Assembly (NCBI RefSeq): GCF_025950095.1
Contig: NZ_JAPDDR010000001.1
Location: forward strand, 124,001-188,000
Direction of reading: 5' to 3'
From: Luteolibacter rhizosphaerae
Lineage (GTDB): Bacteria > Verrucomicrobiota > Verrucomicrobiia > Verrucomicrobiales > Akkermansiaceae
Length of the DNA: 64,000 nucleotides
The first letter of the stretch is position 1, and every line of letters begins with the position of its first letter. The translations under genes were made by a program, and so were the position numbers. The notes beneath the pieces are model-generated. The model searched no databases and was not told the DNA's origin. It saw nothing but the letters and a program-made list of their open reading frames with translations. Positions 54,326-64,000 of this stretch are shown here, in pieces.

Positions 54326-55338
54326 AGGCCACGGTGACAATCGCGGGGGGCGGCTTGGCGGGACTCTCGCTGGCGGCGGGCCTGCGCCTGCGCGGCGTGC
54401 CGGTGAAGGTGCACGAGGCGGGCAGCTATCCGCGCCACCGGGTTTGCGGTGAGTTTATCTCGGGAGCGGCACCGGCGACGCTGGAGGCGCTGGGAATCGC
54501 CGATGCCTTCGCGGATGCGCTGCCGCGCCGCAGCCTGATCTGGCTGAGCGAGGGCAAGCTGGTGCATTGCGATGATCTGCCAGAGCCCGCGCTGGGGATC
54601 TCGCGGTATCGGCTGGATGCGCGCCTGCGCGAGCGGGTAACCGAGCTGGGTGGTGAAGTCATCGAGCATTCGCGCCAAGTGCGCGAGCCGCTGGAGGGGC
54701 TGGTATGGACAGCGGGGCGCATCCCGGCGAAGAGCCGCTGGATCGGCCTGAAGTGCCACTTCCGGGATCTGGCGATGAAGGCGGATCTGGAGATGCATCT
54801 GGGCTCTAACGGATACGCCGGCCTGGCCGGGGTGGAGGATGGCCGCGTGAATGTGTGCGGGCTCTTCAAGGTGGATCGCGCGCTGCGCGGCAGCGGGAGC
54901 GAGCTGCTGCTTTCATACTTGGAGCAGGGTGGGAATGATGTGCTGGCCAAGCGATTGCGCGGCGCGGTGGTGGATGAAGATTCCTTCGCCGCGGTGGCGG
55001 GCTTTTCGCTGGGGCGTCAGCCGGAGCTGCCGGGTCTCTGCGTGCTGGGAGATGCGGAGAGCATGATCCCGCCTTTCACCGGGAATGGCATGAGCATGGC
55101 CTTTCAAGCGGCGGAGCTGGCGCTCGAGCCGCTGGAGGAGTGGAGCAAGGGCTTTCTCGATTGGGATGATTGCCGGGCTGCGATCCGCAGCGCGCTTCAT
55201 CGCCGCTTCCGCCGTCGCCTGAATGCGGCACAGGCCCTGCACCCGGTGCTCATGTATGGCAGCGGGCGGCATCTGGTCAAGTCGCTCGGCCGTGCGCGCC
55301 TGTTGCCTTTCCGTCCTCTGCTTTCCCTTGTCCGCTGA
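54286..55338 (+). CDS. FAD-dependent oxidoreductase, geranylgeranyl-reductase/hydroxylase-like
   Basis: About 350 residues from the ATG at 54286; a TTG at 54322 overlapping the methyltransferase stop (TTGA) is an alternative. The FAD fold is seen as VTIAGGGLAGLSLAAGL, RHRVCGEFIS and, late, LCVLGDAESMIPPFTGNGMSMA. This is the class of monooxygenases and reductases that act on phenolic or isoprenoid lipids. The stop shares bases with the ATG of the type III PKS (TGATG), so production is coupled. Confidence 0.87.
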   Translation: MARGDPHASLATLKATVTIAGGGLAGLSLAAGLRLRGVPVKVHEAGSYPRHRVCGEFISGAAPATLEALGIADAFADALPRRSLIWLSEGKLVHCDDLPEPALGISRYRLDARLRERVTELGGEVIEHSRQVREPLEGLVWTAGRIPAKSRWIGLKCHFRDLAMKADLEMHLGSNGYAGLAGVEDGRVNVCGLFKVDRALRGSGSELLLSYLEQGGNDVLAKRLRGAVVDEDSFAAVAGFSLGRQPELPGLCVLGDAESMIPPFTGNGMSMAFQAAELALEPLEEWSKGFLDWDDCRAAIRSALHRRFRRRLNAAQALHPVLMYGSGRHLVKSLGRARLLPFRPLLSLVR

Positions 55339-56360
55339 TGTTCCTCGAATCGATCTCCACGGCGGTCCCGCCGCACCGCTACACGCAATCCGAATGCCTG
55401 GCCGCGCTAAGCGTGACCCCGGCCTATGCCGCGCTACGGCCGCGCTCGCAGGGGCTGATGGAGAAGATCCTGGGCAACGGCGTTTCGGGGATCGAGACGC
55501 GCAGCTTTTGCCTGGCGGAGATCGCGCCGGTGGTGAGTCGAAGCGCGCAGGAGCTGAATGAAAGCTTCGAGCAGGAGGCGCCGCGGCTCGCGATCGCGGC
55601 GCTGACTCCCGCGCTGGAGAAGGCGGGGCTGGCGGCGGCGGATCTGGATGCGCTCTTCATCTGCACCTGCACCGGCTATCTCTGCCCCGGCGTGACCAGC
55701 CATGTGGCGGAACTGCTCGGGCTACGGGAGACGGCGTACTTGCAGGATCTGGTGGGGCTGGGGTGCGGGGCGGCGATTCCGATGCTGCGTTCGGCGGCGG
55801 GATTCCTGGCGGCGCATCCGGGGGCGAAGGTGGCGACCATCGCGGTGGAGGTGTGCTCCGCGGCCTTCTATGCGGATGATGATCCGGGCGTGCTGATCTC
55901 GCTCTGCCTCTTCGGTGATGGTGCTGCGGCGGCGGTGTGGTCGGATGTGCCAGGATCTAACAAGTGGCAGGCCGGGCATTTCACGACGGTCCACAAGCCG
56001 GAACAGCGGGAGAAGATCCGCTTCGTGAATGCGGGCGGCAAGCTGCGCAACCAACTCGACAAGGCGGTGCCCGGGCTGGCCGCGGAGGCGGTGGCGGAGC
56101 TCTATGCGAAGCGCACGGCGGATCCGGACCGGATCCTCACGCATTCCGGCGGGCGCGATGTGATCGATGCGCTGGAGGCGGTGTTGCCGACCTCGCTGGA
56201 GGAGACGCGGGCGGTGCTCAGGGAGCACGGGAACATGAGCAGTCCGTCGGTGCTGTTTGCCTTGGATCGGGCGGTGACGATGGCGAACGGTGACCGCCGC
56301 TGGTGGCTCAGCGCCTTCGGCGCGGGCTTCGCCGCGCATGCGTGTGAGATGTGGAGGTGA
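55338..56360 (+). CDS. Type III polyketide synthase (chalcone/alkylresorcinol synthase-like)
   Basis: 340 residues from the ATG at 55338. The triad is visible: Cys143 in DLVGLGCGAAIP, His269 in LTHSGGRDVID and Asn299 in GNMSSPSVLFAL. FICTCTGYLCPG and LFGDGAAAAVW are also family landmarks. Such enzymes extend a starter acyl-CoA with malonyl units and cyclise to resorcinols or pyrones. It is the last gene of methyltransferase-oxidoreductase-PKS, an order like the phenolic-lipid operons of other bacteria. A bidirectional terminator follows, then rpoD on the other strand. Confidence 0.93.
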   Translation: MFLESISTAVPPHRYTQSECLAALSVTPAYAALRPRSQGLMEKILGNGVSGIETRSFCLAEIAPVVSRSAQELNESFEQEAPRLAIAALTPALEKAGLAAADLDALFICTCTGYLCPGVTSHVAELLGLRETAYLQDLVGLGCGAAIPMLRSAAGFLAAHPGAKVATIAVEVCSAAFYADDDPGVLISLCLFGDGAAAAVWSDVPGSNKWQAGHFTTVHKPEQREKIRFVNAGGKLRNQLDKAVPGLAAEAVAELYAKRTADPDRILTHSGGRDVIDALEAVLPTSLEETRAVLREHGNMSSPSVLFALDRAVTMANGDRRWWLSAFGAGFAAHACEMWR

Positions 56361-56422
56361 GGGGCTCTTTTCCCAAGCCTGTCCCTTCACCTACGACAGC
56401 AATGTCGTCGATCCATGCGCAC

Positions 56423-56460
56423 AAAAAAAACCGGCTCCCTCGCGGAGGCCGGTTTTCTTG
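56423..56460. terminator. Bidirectional terminator between the type III PKS and rpoD
   Basis: AAAACCGGC (56427-56435) pairs with GCCGGTTTT (56448-56456). The minus strand ends with eight Ts, the plus strand with TTTTCTT. It serves the two convergent operons. Confidence 0.88.
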
Positions 56461-56484
56461 AAAGGGGTCGTGCGATCTCTCGTC

Positions 56485-58545
<2,061 letters not shown>

Positions 58546-58650
58546 GGACAGAAGTGATGGGACGGGGAATTCAGGCAAAATTCTCCCATTATAGCGCAAG
58601 CAGACGTGGGTCCGAAGCGGGCGGGAATATTCGGGCCACTTATCGTAGCG

Positions 58651-60552
58651 TCAAGGATTGTTTTGGGGCCTTGAACCTGAGCGATTTGGACGGAAATCGG
58701 ACTTCGGTTTCGCTTTCTTCACCGGGGCGAAGCGGTCGCTGAAGATGAAGCGTTGATCCAAGCCGGAGATCAGATGGGCGATCAACTTCTTCTGCTCCAG
58801 CAGCGGCATCATCTCGGCGTGGGTGAGATCGGGGCGGGACAGTTCGGCATCGATCCGGGCATCGCGCTTCAGCAGAGCCTTTGCACTCACCCGGGCCAGC
58901 GCCTCTTCCACGGCCCCGAGCCAGTCTTCCGGCGGGTCCACGTGGAAGGTGGAGTCGGCATGCAGGGCGAGGCGGTAGGACTCCTTCAGCCCGGCGAGGA
59001 AGGCATTCACGGAAGCGGGAGAGGCCGGATCGGGGCGGGCGGAGAGGATGCACTCCAGCACGGGCACACCCTCGATGTCCTCCGCGGCTTCGTGCAGGGT
59101 CTCGTACTGCTCGCCCAGCCAGTCCTGCGCGGGAGCGCAGTGGAGGGCGAGGCTGCAGAGGTAGCCGACAAGGGGGTCCATCGCCACGGGCTCCTCGCGC
59201 TCCGGTTCGGGCGGGGCATTGCGGTCGCGGGGCTCGGGCTTGTTCTTGGCGAAGCGGATCTCCCGCGCCACGGTGTCCCGCAACTCCGGCACACCGATGC
59301 GCAGGCGGGTGGCCACATGATTGATCATGTTCTCCCGCGTGACGGCATCCGGGATCAGCGAGAGCAGATTGGCGCAGGTCTTCGCGAAGGCGGAGCGCTG
59401 CTGCAGGCTGGCGAGTCCGCCGTTCACGGACTCACGGTCGATGCGGAAGTCGAAGAAGTCGGCTGCATTCGCCAGCATCTCGCGGAAGGCATCCGCGCCG
59501 TGCTTGCGCAGGAAGGTGTCCGGATCCTCGCCCGCGGGCATGCGGGCCACCTTCACCGGCAGGCCTTCCGCGGTGAGGATAGGGAAGGCTTTCGATGCGG
59601 CTTCGAGACCGGCATTGTCCGAGTCGAAGCAGAGGATCACGTTCTTGGCGTAACGGCGGAGGAGCTTGGCGTGGTTCGTCGTGAAGGCGGTGCCTTGGGA
59701 GGCAACCGTATTTTCGATGCCCTGCTCGTGGCAGCAGATGGCGTCCAGTTGACCCTCCACCATCACCACCGCACTTTCCTTCAGGATCGCCTTCCGGGCG
59801 CGCTCAAGGGCGAAGAGGACATGCGATTTCTTGAAGACGGCAGTCTCCGGCGAGTTGATGTATTTGCCACTGCGCGGGTCATCGCGGAGTTGTCTGCCGG
59901 TGAAGGCAATGACATCGCCATGCTCGTTCCGGATCGGGATCATCAGGCGATCGCGAAAGCGGACATAGATTCCGCCGCGCTCCTTCTGAACGAAGATGCC
60001 GGAGTCCACCAGGTCGCGACCGGTGAGCTTTTTTTCGCGCGCCCAGTCCATGAAGACGCGCGGGTCTTCGGGCATCCAGCCGATCTGCCAGCGCTCGGCC
60101 ATCTCCTTGCCAAAGCCGCGGCCTTTCAGGTGCTCACGGGCATGGGCGGCATCGCGGGTGAAGAGCATCTGGTGGAGGAAGGCAGCGACCTCGCGATGCA
60201 GATCGAGCTGCTTGCCACGCTGGCGACGCGCGCGATCTTCCTGGGGATCGACGGCTTCCTCGACGACGGTGATGCCGGCTCGGGTGGCGAGCTTCTTGAC
60301 CGCGTCGGAGAAGGTGAGGTTCTCGTATTCGCGGACGAAGGTAATGGCGTCCCCGCTTTTGCCGCAGCCGAAGCAATGAAAGAACTGCCGGTGCGGATTG
60401 ATGTTGAAGGAGGGGGTCTTCTCGTTGTGGAAGGGGCAGAGTGCCTTGTATGCCGGGCCGGTCCGCTTGACCTCGATGTACGAGCCGATCACGTCCACGA
60501 TATCCGTGGCGGCGAGGATCTGCTCGGTGGTCTCCCGGGAGATTTGGGGCAC
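58651..60552 (-). CDS. dnaG: DNA primase DnaG
   Basis: 633 residues from a GTG at 60552, giving the normal start MPQISRETTEQILAATDIVD; the frame runs another 148 codons upstream but that part does not look like primase. The CHC2 zinc site (Cys39, His42, Cys60, Cys63 in ALCPFH and HCFGCGKSG), TOPRIM (VVMVEGQLDA, LCFDSDNAG) and the C-terminal helicase-binding domain are all present. It makes RNA primers at the replication fork. It forms a gene pair with rpoD, 105 bases apart; rpsU is not seen. Confidence 0.96.
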   Translation of the reverse strand: MPQISRETTEQILAATDIVDVIGSYIEVKRTGPAYKALCPFHNEKTPSFNINPHRQFFHCFGCGKSGDAITFVREYENLTFSDAVKKLATRAGITVVEEAVDPQEDRARRQRGKQLDLHREVAAFLHQMLFTRDAAHAREHLKGRGFGKEMAERWQIGWMPEDPRVFMDWAREKKLTGRDLVDSGIFVQKERGGIYVRFRDRLMIPIRNEHGDVIAFTGRQLRDDPRSGKYINSPETAVFKKSHVLFALERARKAILKESAVVMVEGQLDAICCHEQGIENTVASQGTAFTTNHAKLLRRYAKNVILCFDSDNAGLEAASKAFPILTAEGLPVKVARMPAGEDPDTFLRKHGADAFREMLANAADFFDFRIDRESVNGGLASLQQRSAFAKTCANLLSLIPDAVTRENMINHVATRLRIGVPELRDTVAREIRFAKNKPEPRDRNAPPEPEREEPVAMDPLVGYLCSLALHCAPAQDWLGEQYETLHEAAEDIEGVPVLECILSARPDPASPASVNAFLAGLKESYRLALHADSTFHVDPPEDWLGAVEEALARVSAKALLKRDARIDAELSRPDLTHAEMMPLLEQKKLIAHLISGLDQRFIFSDRFAPVKKAKPKSDFRPNRSGSRPQNNP

Positions 60553-60878
60553 GGCGGGATTTAAAGGCGGGAGCGGGGGCGGGGGAAAACGGAATCGGGA
60601 AAAATGTGATCCCGTGCGGTGGGTGGAGAGTTTTGAACAGGAGGGAAGGGAGGGATGGAGATCAATCGGGTCTGTAGTTCTGGAGAGCGGAGAAGTGCTC
60701 TCGAGCTGGCGCCTTGGCGGGGTGGATGAGGGGAAAAGCGGCGATTCCCGCGTATAGTCTCGATGTGGATGCGCCGCGAAAGAAGGGACACCTGTCTTTA
60801 GCGCGAAGTGTTGATCGCAAAAGGGGACACAGGAGTGAAAAATCGGGAATAAAACTCCTACCGGATGGTGGAGAAAAA
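60553..60878. other. Upstream region of dnaG
   Basis: 326 bases with no clear gene. Composition turns A/T-rich to the right. GGGACAC occurs twice (about 60785 and 60824), around TTTAGCGCGAAG, which could be a degenerate repeat. Divergent promoters for dnaG and the small genes at 60879-61141 should lie here. Confidence 0.5.
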
Positions 60879-60950
60879 ATGACCCAATTTTCGGATGCGG
60901 AAACAAAAAACCGGTCGAACTTCGCTCATCCGATGGAAACCATCGTTTAA
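60879..60950 (+). CDS. Possible 23-residue leader peptide
   Basis: ATG-to-TAA frame (MTQFSDAETK... ending METIV) with a good ribosome site, GGTGGAG, six bases before. It ends 20 bases before the ATG of the next small gene. It is not long enough to judge by composition. It could be a regulatory leader or a real small protein. Confidence 0.35.
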   Translation: MTQFSDAETKNRSNFAHPMETIV

Positions 60951-60970
60951 ACCTTAACGAAAAAAGAACC

Positions 60971-61141
60971 ATGAAAGTCGTCCGTAAGAACGCCAAGGGT
61001 GAGAGCCGCGAGCTCTTGCTGAAGGAGTATTTCCTGAATGCCTACCTGATCGCCGCGCTGAAGCGCATGGGGGATGAAGTGGCCCGCCACACGCGCCGCG
61101 CGCCGGAGCCACAGCCGGTTCGCGTTCGTGCGGGAAGCTGA
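60971..61141 (+). CDS. Small basic protein of unknown function
   Basis: 56 residues, too short for a standard 60-residue cutoff. It starts MKVVRKNAKGESRELL, has a helix-forming middle (EYFLNAYLIAALKRMG) and an Arg/Pro-rich end (HTRRAPEPQPVRVRAG). Codon use matches the genome and the third positions are GC-rich, unlike the A-rich flanking DNA, which supports coding. It occupies the place where rpsU often sits, but is not recognisable as S21. Confidence 0.6.
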   Translation: MKVVRKNAKGESRELLLKEYFLNAYLIAALKRMGDEVARHTRRAPEPQPVRVRAGS

Positions 61142-61351
61142 GTCTCCGGGATCACATTTGGCAGGTGCCGCGTGCATCTGCCGGGGCAGCGGGTAGATCC
61201 TGCTGCCGCTGCCGGGATGGCTCCCCTAGCGAGGTAGTGGTTCCGGCCAGAAACGAAGTCCTCCGGGATCCGGTTCTCGGATCAATATAGCTCATCGTGG
61301 CTTCGAAATGCGGAGTTGCCTCCCCCGGTGGCCTCGCCTAGCGTGAAATCA

Positions 61352-61819
61352 ATGGAAGACCTCCCAATTTTGAGGTCCGCTCTGGGCTGGCTGGAACTGG
61401 GTTTACCAGAGGAAGCCCTGTCCGAACTCACCGCCTTGTCCGCGCGTGATCGCATGCGAAGGCATGCGCTGGAGCTTCGCTTGCTAGCAGAGATGGAATC
61501 GCGGCGCTGGAATGCGGCGGCGGATACCGGTCGGTTGCTCTGCATGAAGGAGCCGAAGGAGGCGCGGTTTTTCATCCATGCGGCGTATTGCCTGCATGAG
61601 ACGGGCGATACCTTGGCAGCCAGGGACTGGCTGCTGCGCGGCCCGGCGACTTTGATCGAGGATCCGCTGTTCCACTACAATATCGCGTGCTACTGCGCGG
61701 TGCTGGGGGACCGGAAGAGGGCGGAGTCGCATCTGGAGCGGGCCTTCGAGATGGATGAGTCGCTGCGGGAGACGGCGCAGGAGGATACGGATCTGGCGGC
61801 GCTGCGGAGTGGCGATTGA
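61352..61819 (+). CDS. Small TPR-like repeat protein
   Basis: 155 residues from the ATG at 61352. Four to five helical pairs of TPR form: LGWLELGLPEEALSELTAL, RFFIHAAYCLHETGDTLAARDWL, FHYNIACYCAVLGDRKRAESHLERAFEMD. There is no signal peptide, so it is cytosolic and probably a scaffold. It is convergent with the W-DP cassette at 61847. No specific partner is evident. Confidence 0.8.
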   Translation: MEDLPILRSALGWLELGLPEEALSELTALSARDRMRRHALELRLLAEMESRRWNAAADTGRLLCMKEPKEARFFIHAAYCLHETGDTLAARDWLLRGPATLIEDPLFHYNIACYCAVLGDRKRAESHLERAFEMDESLRETAQEDTDLAALRSGD

Positions 61820-61846
61820 GAAAGATGGTGAATCACGAGTGAAGTC

Positions 61847-63124
61847 TCACTCCCCATGCAAAATCTCCCTCTGGTCATTGGCGACCTGCCAATCGCGGAG
61901 TTCTTCCCGGGCGCGCTGGCGGATGGCGGGATTTGAGATGGATCCGATGGCGCGGAGGGCTTCTTCCTGATTGCGATTTCGGGCAAGGGAGGCACGGGCG
62001 ATGGCGGCGTAGCCTTCGTCTCGCTGCCAGGAATCTGCGGGCATGGACTCAAGCCACTCACGGCCGGCGGCGGGATCTGCCATAAGCTTGGGAGTGACGG
62101 CATCCGTGAAGTAGGCGCGGAGTTCATCGCGCTGCGGCAGTTGCATCGCCCACGTGGCAAGTGTTTCAGGTTCGACCTCCATGAGATTCTGTGAATGGGC
62201 GGGGGCCCCACCGAGCTTCCGCAGCATGTCCCACTGCCCGGTTTCGATAGCTCGGTCGATGGCGAAGGTTACATGCTCTGATCCCAGGCTAAGCTGGGAG
62301 AGCAGGAGGCGCGCGGCCTGTTCGCGGTCAGCCGCGGGTACCTTGGCCCAATCAGTTTCAAGCGTCGCGAGGTCCGCATACTGCGAACCGTTCGCCCAGC
62401 CGGTCATGGCATTCAGGCGCTCGCTGCCTGCGGGCAGGTCGAGCCATGCCTCCATCCGGATGCTATCTTGGGGGCGTAGCGGCGCGGCTCGCCAGGCCAG
62501 GGCGAGATCCCGCTCCTGGTTCGTGATGCTGCCGGGGCGCAGCAACTTCTTCCGGAGAGCATCCGCCTGAGGGTCCGTTTCGACCTCCGAGAAGAGGAAG
62601 TCCGCCGCGTAGCTCTGGAGGCTGGGTGGCATCTCATCGATCACGGAGATCATGGCGTCCGGATCCTTCAGCGCGACCATCTGGGTCCAGCGCACGGTAT
62701 TGCGCATGGAGCCCAGACCCAGCTTTGAGAGGGTCTTCCAAGAGGCCAGCGGCTGAGCCATGAAGGCCTTGTCGAAAGCACCGCGTGCGGCCCAGGGAGC
62801 CTCCGCCATCTCCGCCTTCAGGGCGGCTTCCAGATCGATCATCGCCCAAGCTTCCAGCAAACGCCACTGGAGGTCGCGGCGTCGGCCTTCGCTCATCTTC
62901 TGGCGAGCGAGATCATTCCAAGCACGCTGGTATTCCTCGGTGCGGGTGCTGGCGGCGGTTTTGCTCCGGCGGCGATCACTACTTGGTCCGGAGGCGCTGT
63001 TAGAGGCGTGCGCCGCAGTATCCTTGGCTTTCTGATCGGTGTCGTTCCTGCGTGTGAATGAGGCGGCGAGCGCGAGGCCGGTGGCGAGCGCCAACCCGTG
63101 ACTCATGATGGTGCGGGCTTTCAT
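61847..63124 (-). CDS. Membrane-anchored W-DP helical-repeat protein (cassette 3, second gene)
   Basis: 425 residues. The N-terminal segment MSHGLALATGLALAASF anchors or exports the protein; a polar linker and helical repeats follow, including WAMIDLEAALKAEM and MADPAAGREWLESMPADSW. This is the same W/DP pattern as in cassettes 1 and 2. Its ATG overlaps the stop of the upstream gene (ATGA at 63121-63124). Function unknown. Confidence 0.73.
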   Translation of the reverse strand: MKARTIMSHGLALATGLALAASFTRRNDTDQKAKDTAAHASNSASGPSSDRRRSKTAASTRTEEYQRAWNDLARQKMSEGRRRDLQWRLLEAWAMIDLEAALKAEMAEAPWAARGAFDKAFMAQPLASWKTLSKLGLGSMRNTVRWTQMVALKDPDAMISVIDEMPPSLQSYAADFLFSEVETDPQADALRKKLLRPGSITNQERDLALAWRAAPLRPQDSIRMEAWLDLPAGSERLNAMTGWANGSQYADLATLETDWAKVPAADREQAARLLLSQLSLGSEHVTFAIDRAIETGQWDMLRKLGGAPAHSQNLMEVEPETLATWAMQLPQRDELRAYFTDAVTPKLMADPAAGREWLESMPADSWQRDEGYAAIARASLARNRNQEEALRAIGSISNPAIRQRAREELRDWQVANDQREILHGE

Positions 63125-64000
63125 GGTGCAGCGGGGAGGCGGCTCTTCAAAGTGGGGTCGGTGATGCCCGCGCGCAAGCTGGCGGCGAGTTCAGGGTCCT
63201 GTTTCTCAGTTCTCCTCGCGAGCGAATAGAGAGCCATCTCGCGATCAAGACCGGGTGGCAGCGCCTTCACCCAAGCGGTGTAGTGCTCGCCATTCCAATC
63301 GTGCTGGTAGATGCTGCTGCGGTTCCAAGCATCGAGCCGGTCTTCCCATTGCCCGGGACTATCCGAGGGGACCTGCTGGAGCAGGGCAAGGAAGGTCGGC
63401 GGTGTGGCATCCTTCAAATCGGTACGCGCGGCATAGAGGGCGCGCTGTGAACGCTCGTCCGGCGGAAGCGCGGCGAGGAGGCTCATGGCGGCGGCGGGGT
63501 CGTGCTTGACGAGGCGCGAGAAGACGAGATCGCGCACCATGTCCGGGCTGGAGGCGGCAATGTCGGGATTCGCAGCGGTGACGGCCGCCAGTACTTCCGC
63601 CGCGGTAGCTTCGCCGAGCTTTACGGCGCGCGGCCAGTCGTCCTCGTTGCCGAGGAAGTTCTCGATGTCGCGACGGCCGATGTCCGCCCGGGTCTGCGGC
63701 GTATCCGGCCTGCCGCTGAGGGCGAGGCGGTCTGCCAGGGGAAGCGTGGTATCCACGCTCATCTGTTGACGCAGGCGCGGATGATTGCGCAGCTTCTCCC
63801 GGAACGATTCGGGGACGGATTCATCTTCTAACAGATTTTTCATCCAATGCCCCCAAGACAGGTCGGGGCCGGGCTTGAAGGCGGCAATGATGTCCAGGGA
63901 GTCCTGATCGATCGCGAACTGCACAAAGTCCGCACTGCGGTCCGCCGGCCACTCGCGGGGCAGGCACCACATGAATTCGTTCCATGTCTCTTTGCTTGCA
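63121..64000 (-). CDS. W-DP helical-repeat protein (cassette 3, first gene; 5' end outside window)
   Basis: At least 292 residues; the frame stays open to the right edge (ASKETWNEF precedes the first in-frame ATG at 63972), so the real start lies outside. It has LVKHDPAAAMSLLAALPPDER and RTEKQDPELAASLRAG, the family motif. It pairs with the 61847 gene by a four-base overlap, giving a third cassette of the same design. Confidence 0.7.
   Translation of the reverse strand, partial: ASKETWNEFMWCLPREWPADRSADFVQFAIDQDSLDIIAAFKPGPDLSWGHWMKNLLEDESVPESFREKLRNHPRLRQQMSVDTTLPLADRLALSGRPDTPQTRADIGRRDIENFLGNEDDWPRAVKLGEATAAEVLAAVTAANPDIAASSPDMVRDLVFSRLVKHDPAAAMSLLAALPPDERSQRALYAARTDLKDATPPTFLALLQQVPSDSPGQWEDRLDAWNRSSIYQHDWNGEHYTAWVKALPPGLDREMALYSLARRTEKQDPELAASLRAGITDPTLKSRLPAAP

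Noticed and set aside
60785-60835. GGGACAC repeats as a transposon end or REP element
   Set aside because: Only two short imperfect copies, no target-site duplication and no transposase nearby.
60553-60996. 148-codon N-terminal extension of dnaG
   Set aside because: Low-complexity and unlike primase; the GTG at 60552 gives the normal family start.

Overview
The window is high-GC DNA (roughly 63-65 % by eye) that fits a Verrucomicrobiota chromosome, most likely Verrucomicrobiaceae (Luteolibacter/Haloferula-like). The reasons are a PEP-CTERM protein, autotransporter-associated beta-strand repeats, secreted proteins ending in the DxDxDGxxNxxEYA type tail, ECF sigma factors of the families typical of Planctomycetes/Verrucomicrobia, a sigma/Ser-Thr-kinase pair, a sigma/FecR pair, and the short dispersed intergenic repeats common in this superphylum. 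The species is inference; no rRNA gene is present. No tRNA, CRISPR array, insertion sequence or intact prophage was seen.

Layout. 1-13.7 kb is a long minus-strand block: CPA2 antiporter, polysaccharide deacetylase, dynamin-like GTPase, ECF sigma factor, three large secreted proteins (unnamed beta protein, PA14/propeller/CBM/DUF1080 protein, autotransporter-repeat protein) and a membrane Ser/Thr kinase leaving the window. 13.9-15.3 kb holds a small lipoprotein and mtnP. 15.2-23.3 kb is a tandem duplication of a Sel1-repeat/HtrA-like protease with an orphan terminase-small-subunit-like gene; both breakpoints of the duplication are still readable. 23.4-28.9 kb is a sialoglycan locus: an esterase-LamG-sialidase fusion, a PEP-CTERM protein and a second SASA-type esterase. 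29-33.3 kb is an ECF sigma factor followed by a kinase whose sensor end is a beta-helix. 36-39.3 kb has a Tat-exported phosphoesterase and an ECF/FecR pair. 39.5-42.7 kb is a sugar-catabolic cluster (FadR-type regulator, RbsD/FucU mutarotase, TIM-barrel isomerase, zinc dehydrogenase), followed by an FG-GAP protein and a gluconokinase-like protein. 49.4-56.4 kb carries a histidine-rich secreted protein, then FabG, ACP, a flippase-like membrane protein, a patatin-like protein, and an overlapping operon methyltransferase-FAD oxidoreductase-type III polyketide synthase. 56.5-60.6 kb is the housekeeping dnaG-rpoD pair.

Three separate two-gene cassettes (33.4-35.9, 46.0-49.3 and 61.8-64.0 kb) encode membrane-anchored proteins sharing a W-x3-DP-x2-A helical-repeat motif. 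I do not recognise a named family for them.

Most notable signals: an over-represented 8-base word TCTAACAG (12 exact copies against about one expected) used in all reading frames; the W-DP cassettes; the duplication scars around the protease pair; the type III PKS operon beside fatty-acid-type genes and an atypical patatin; the histone-H1-like tail on RpoD; and the kinase with a glycine-repeat and beta-helix sensor.
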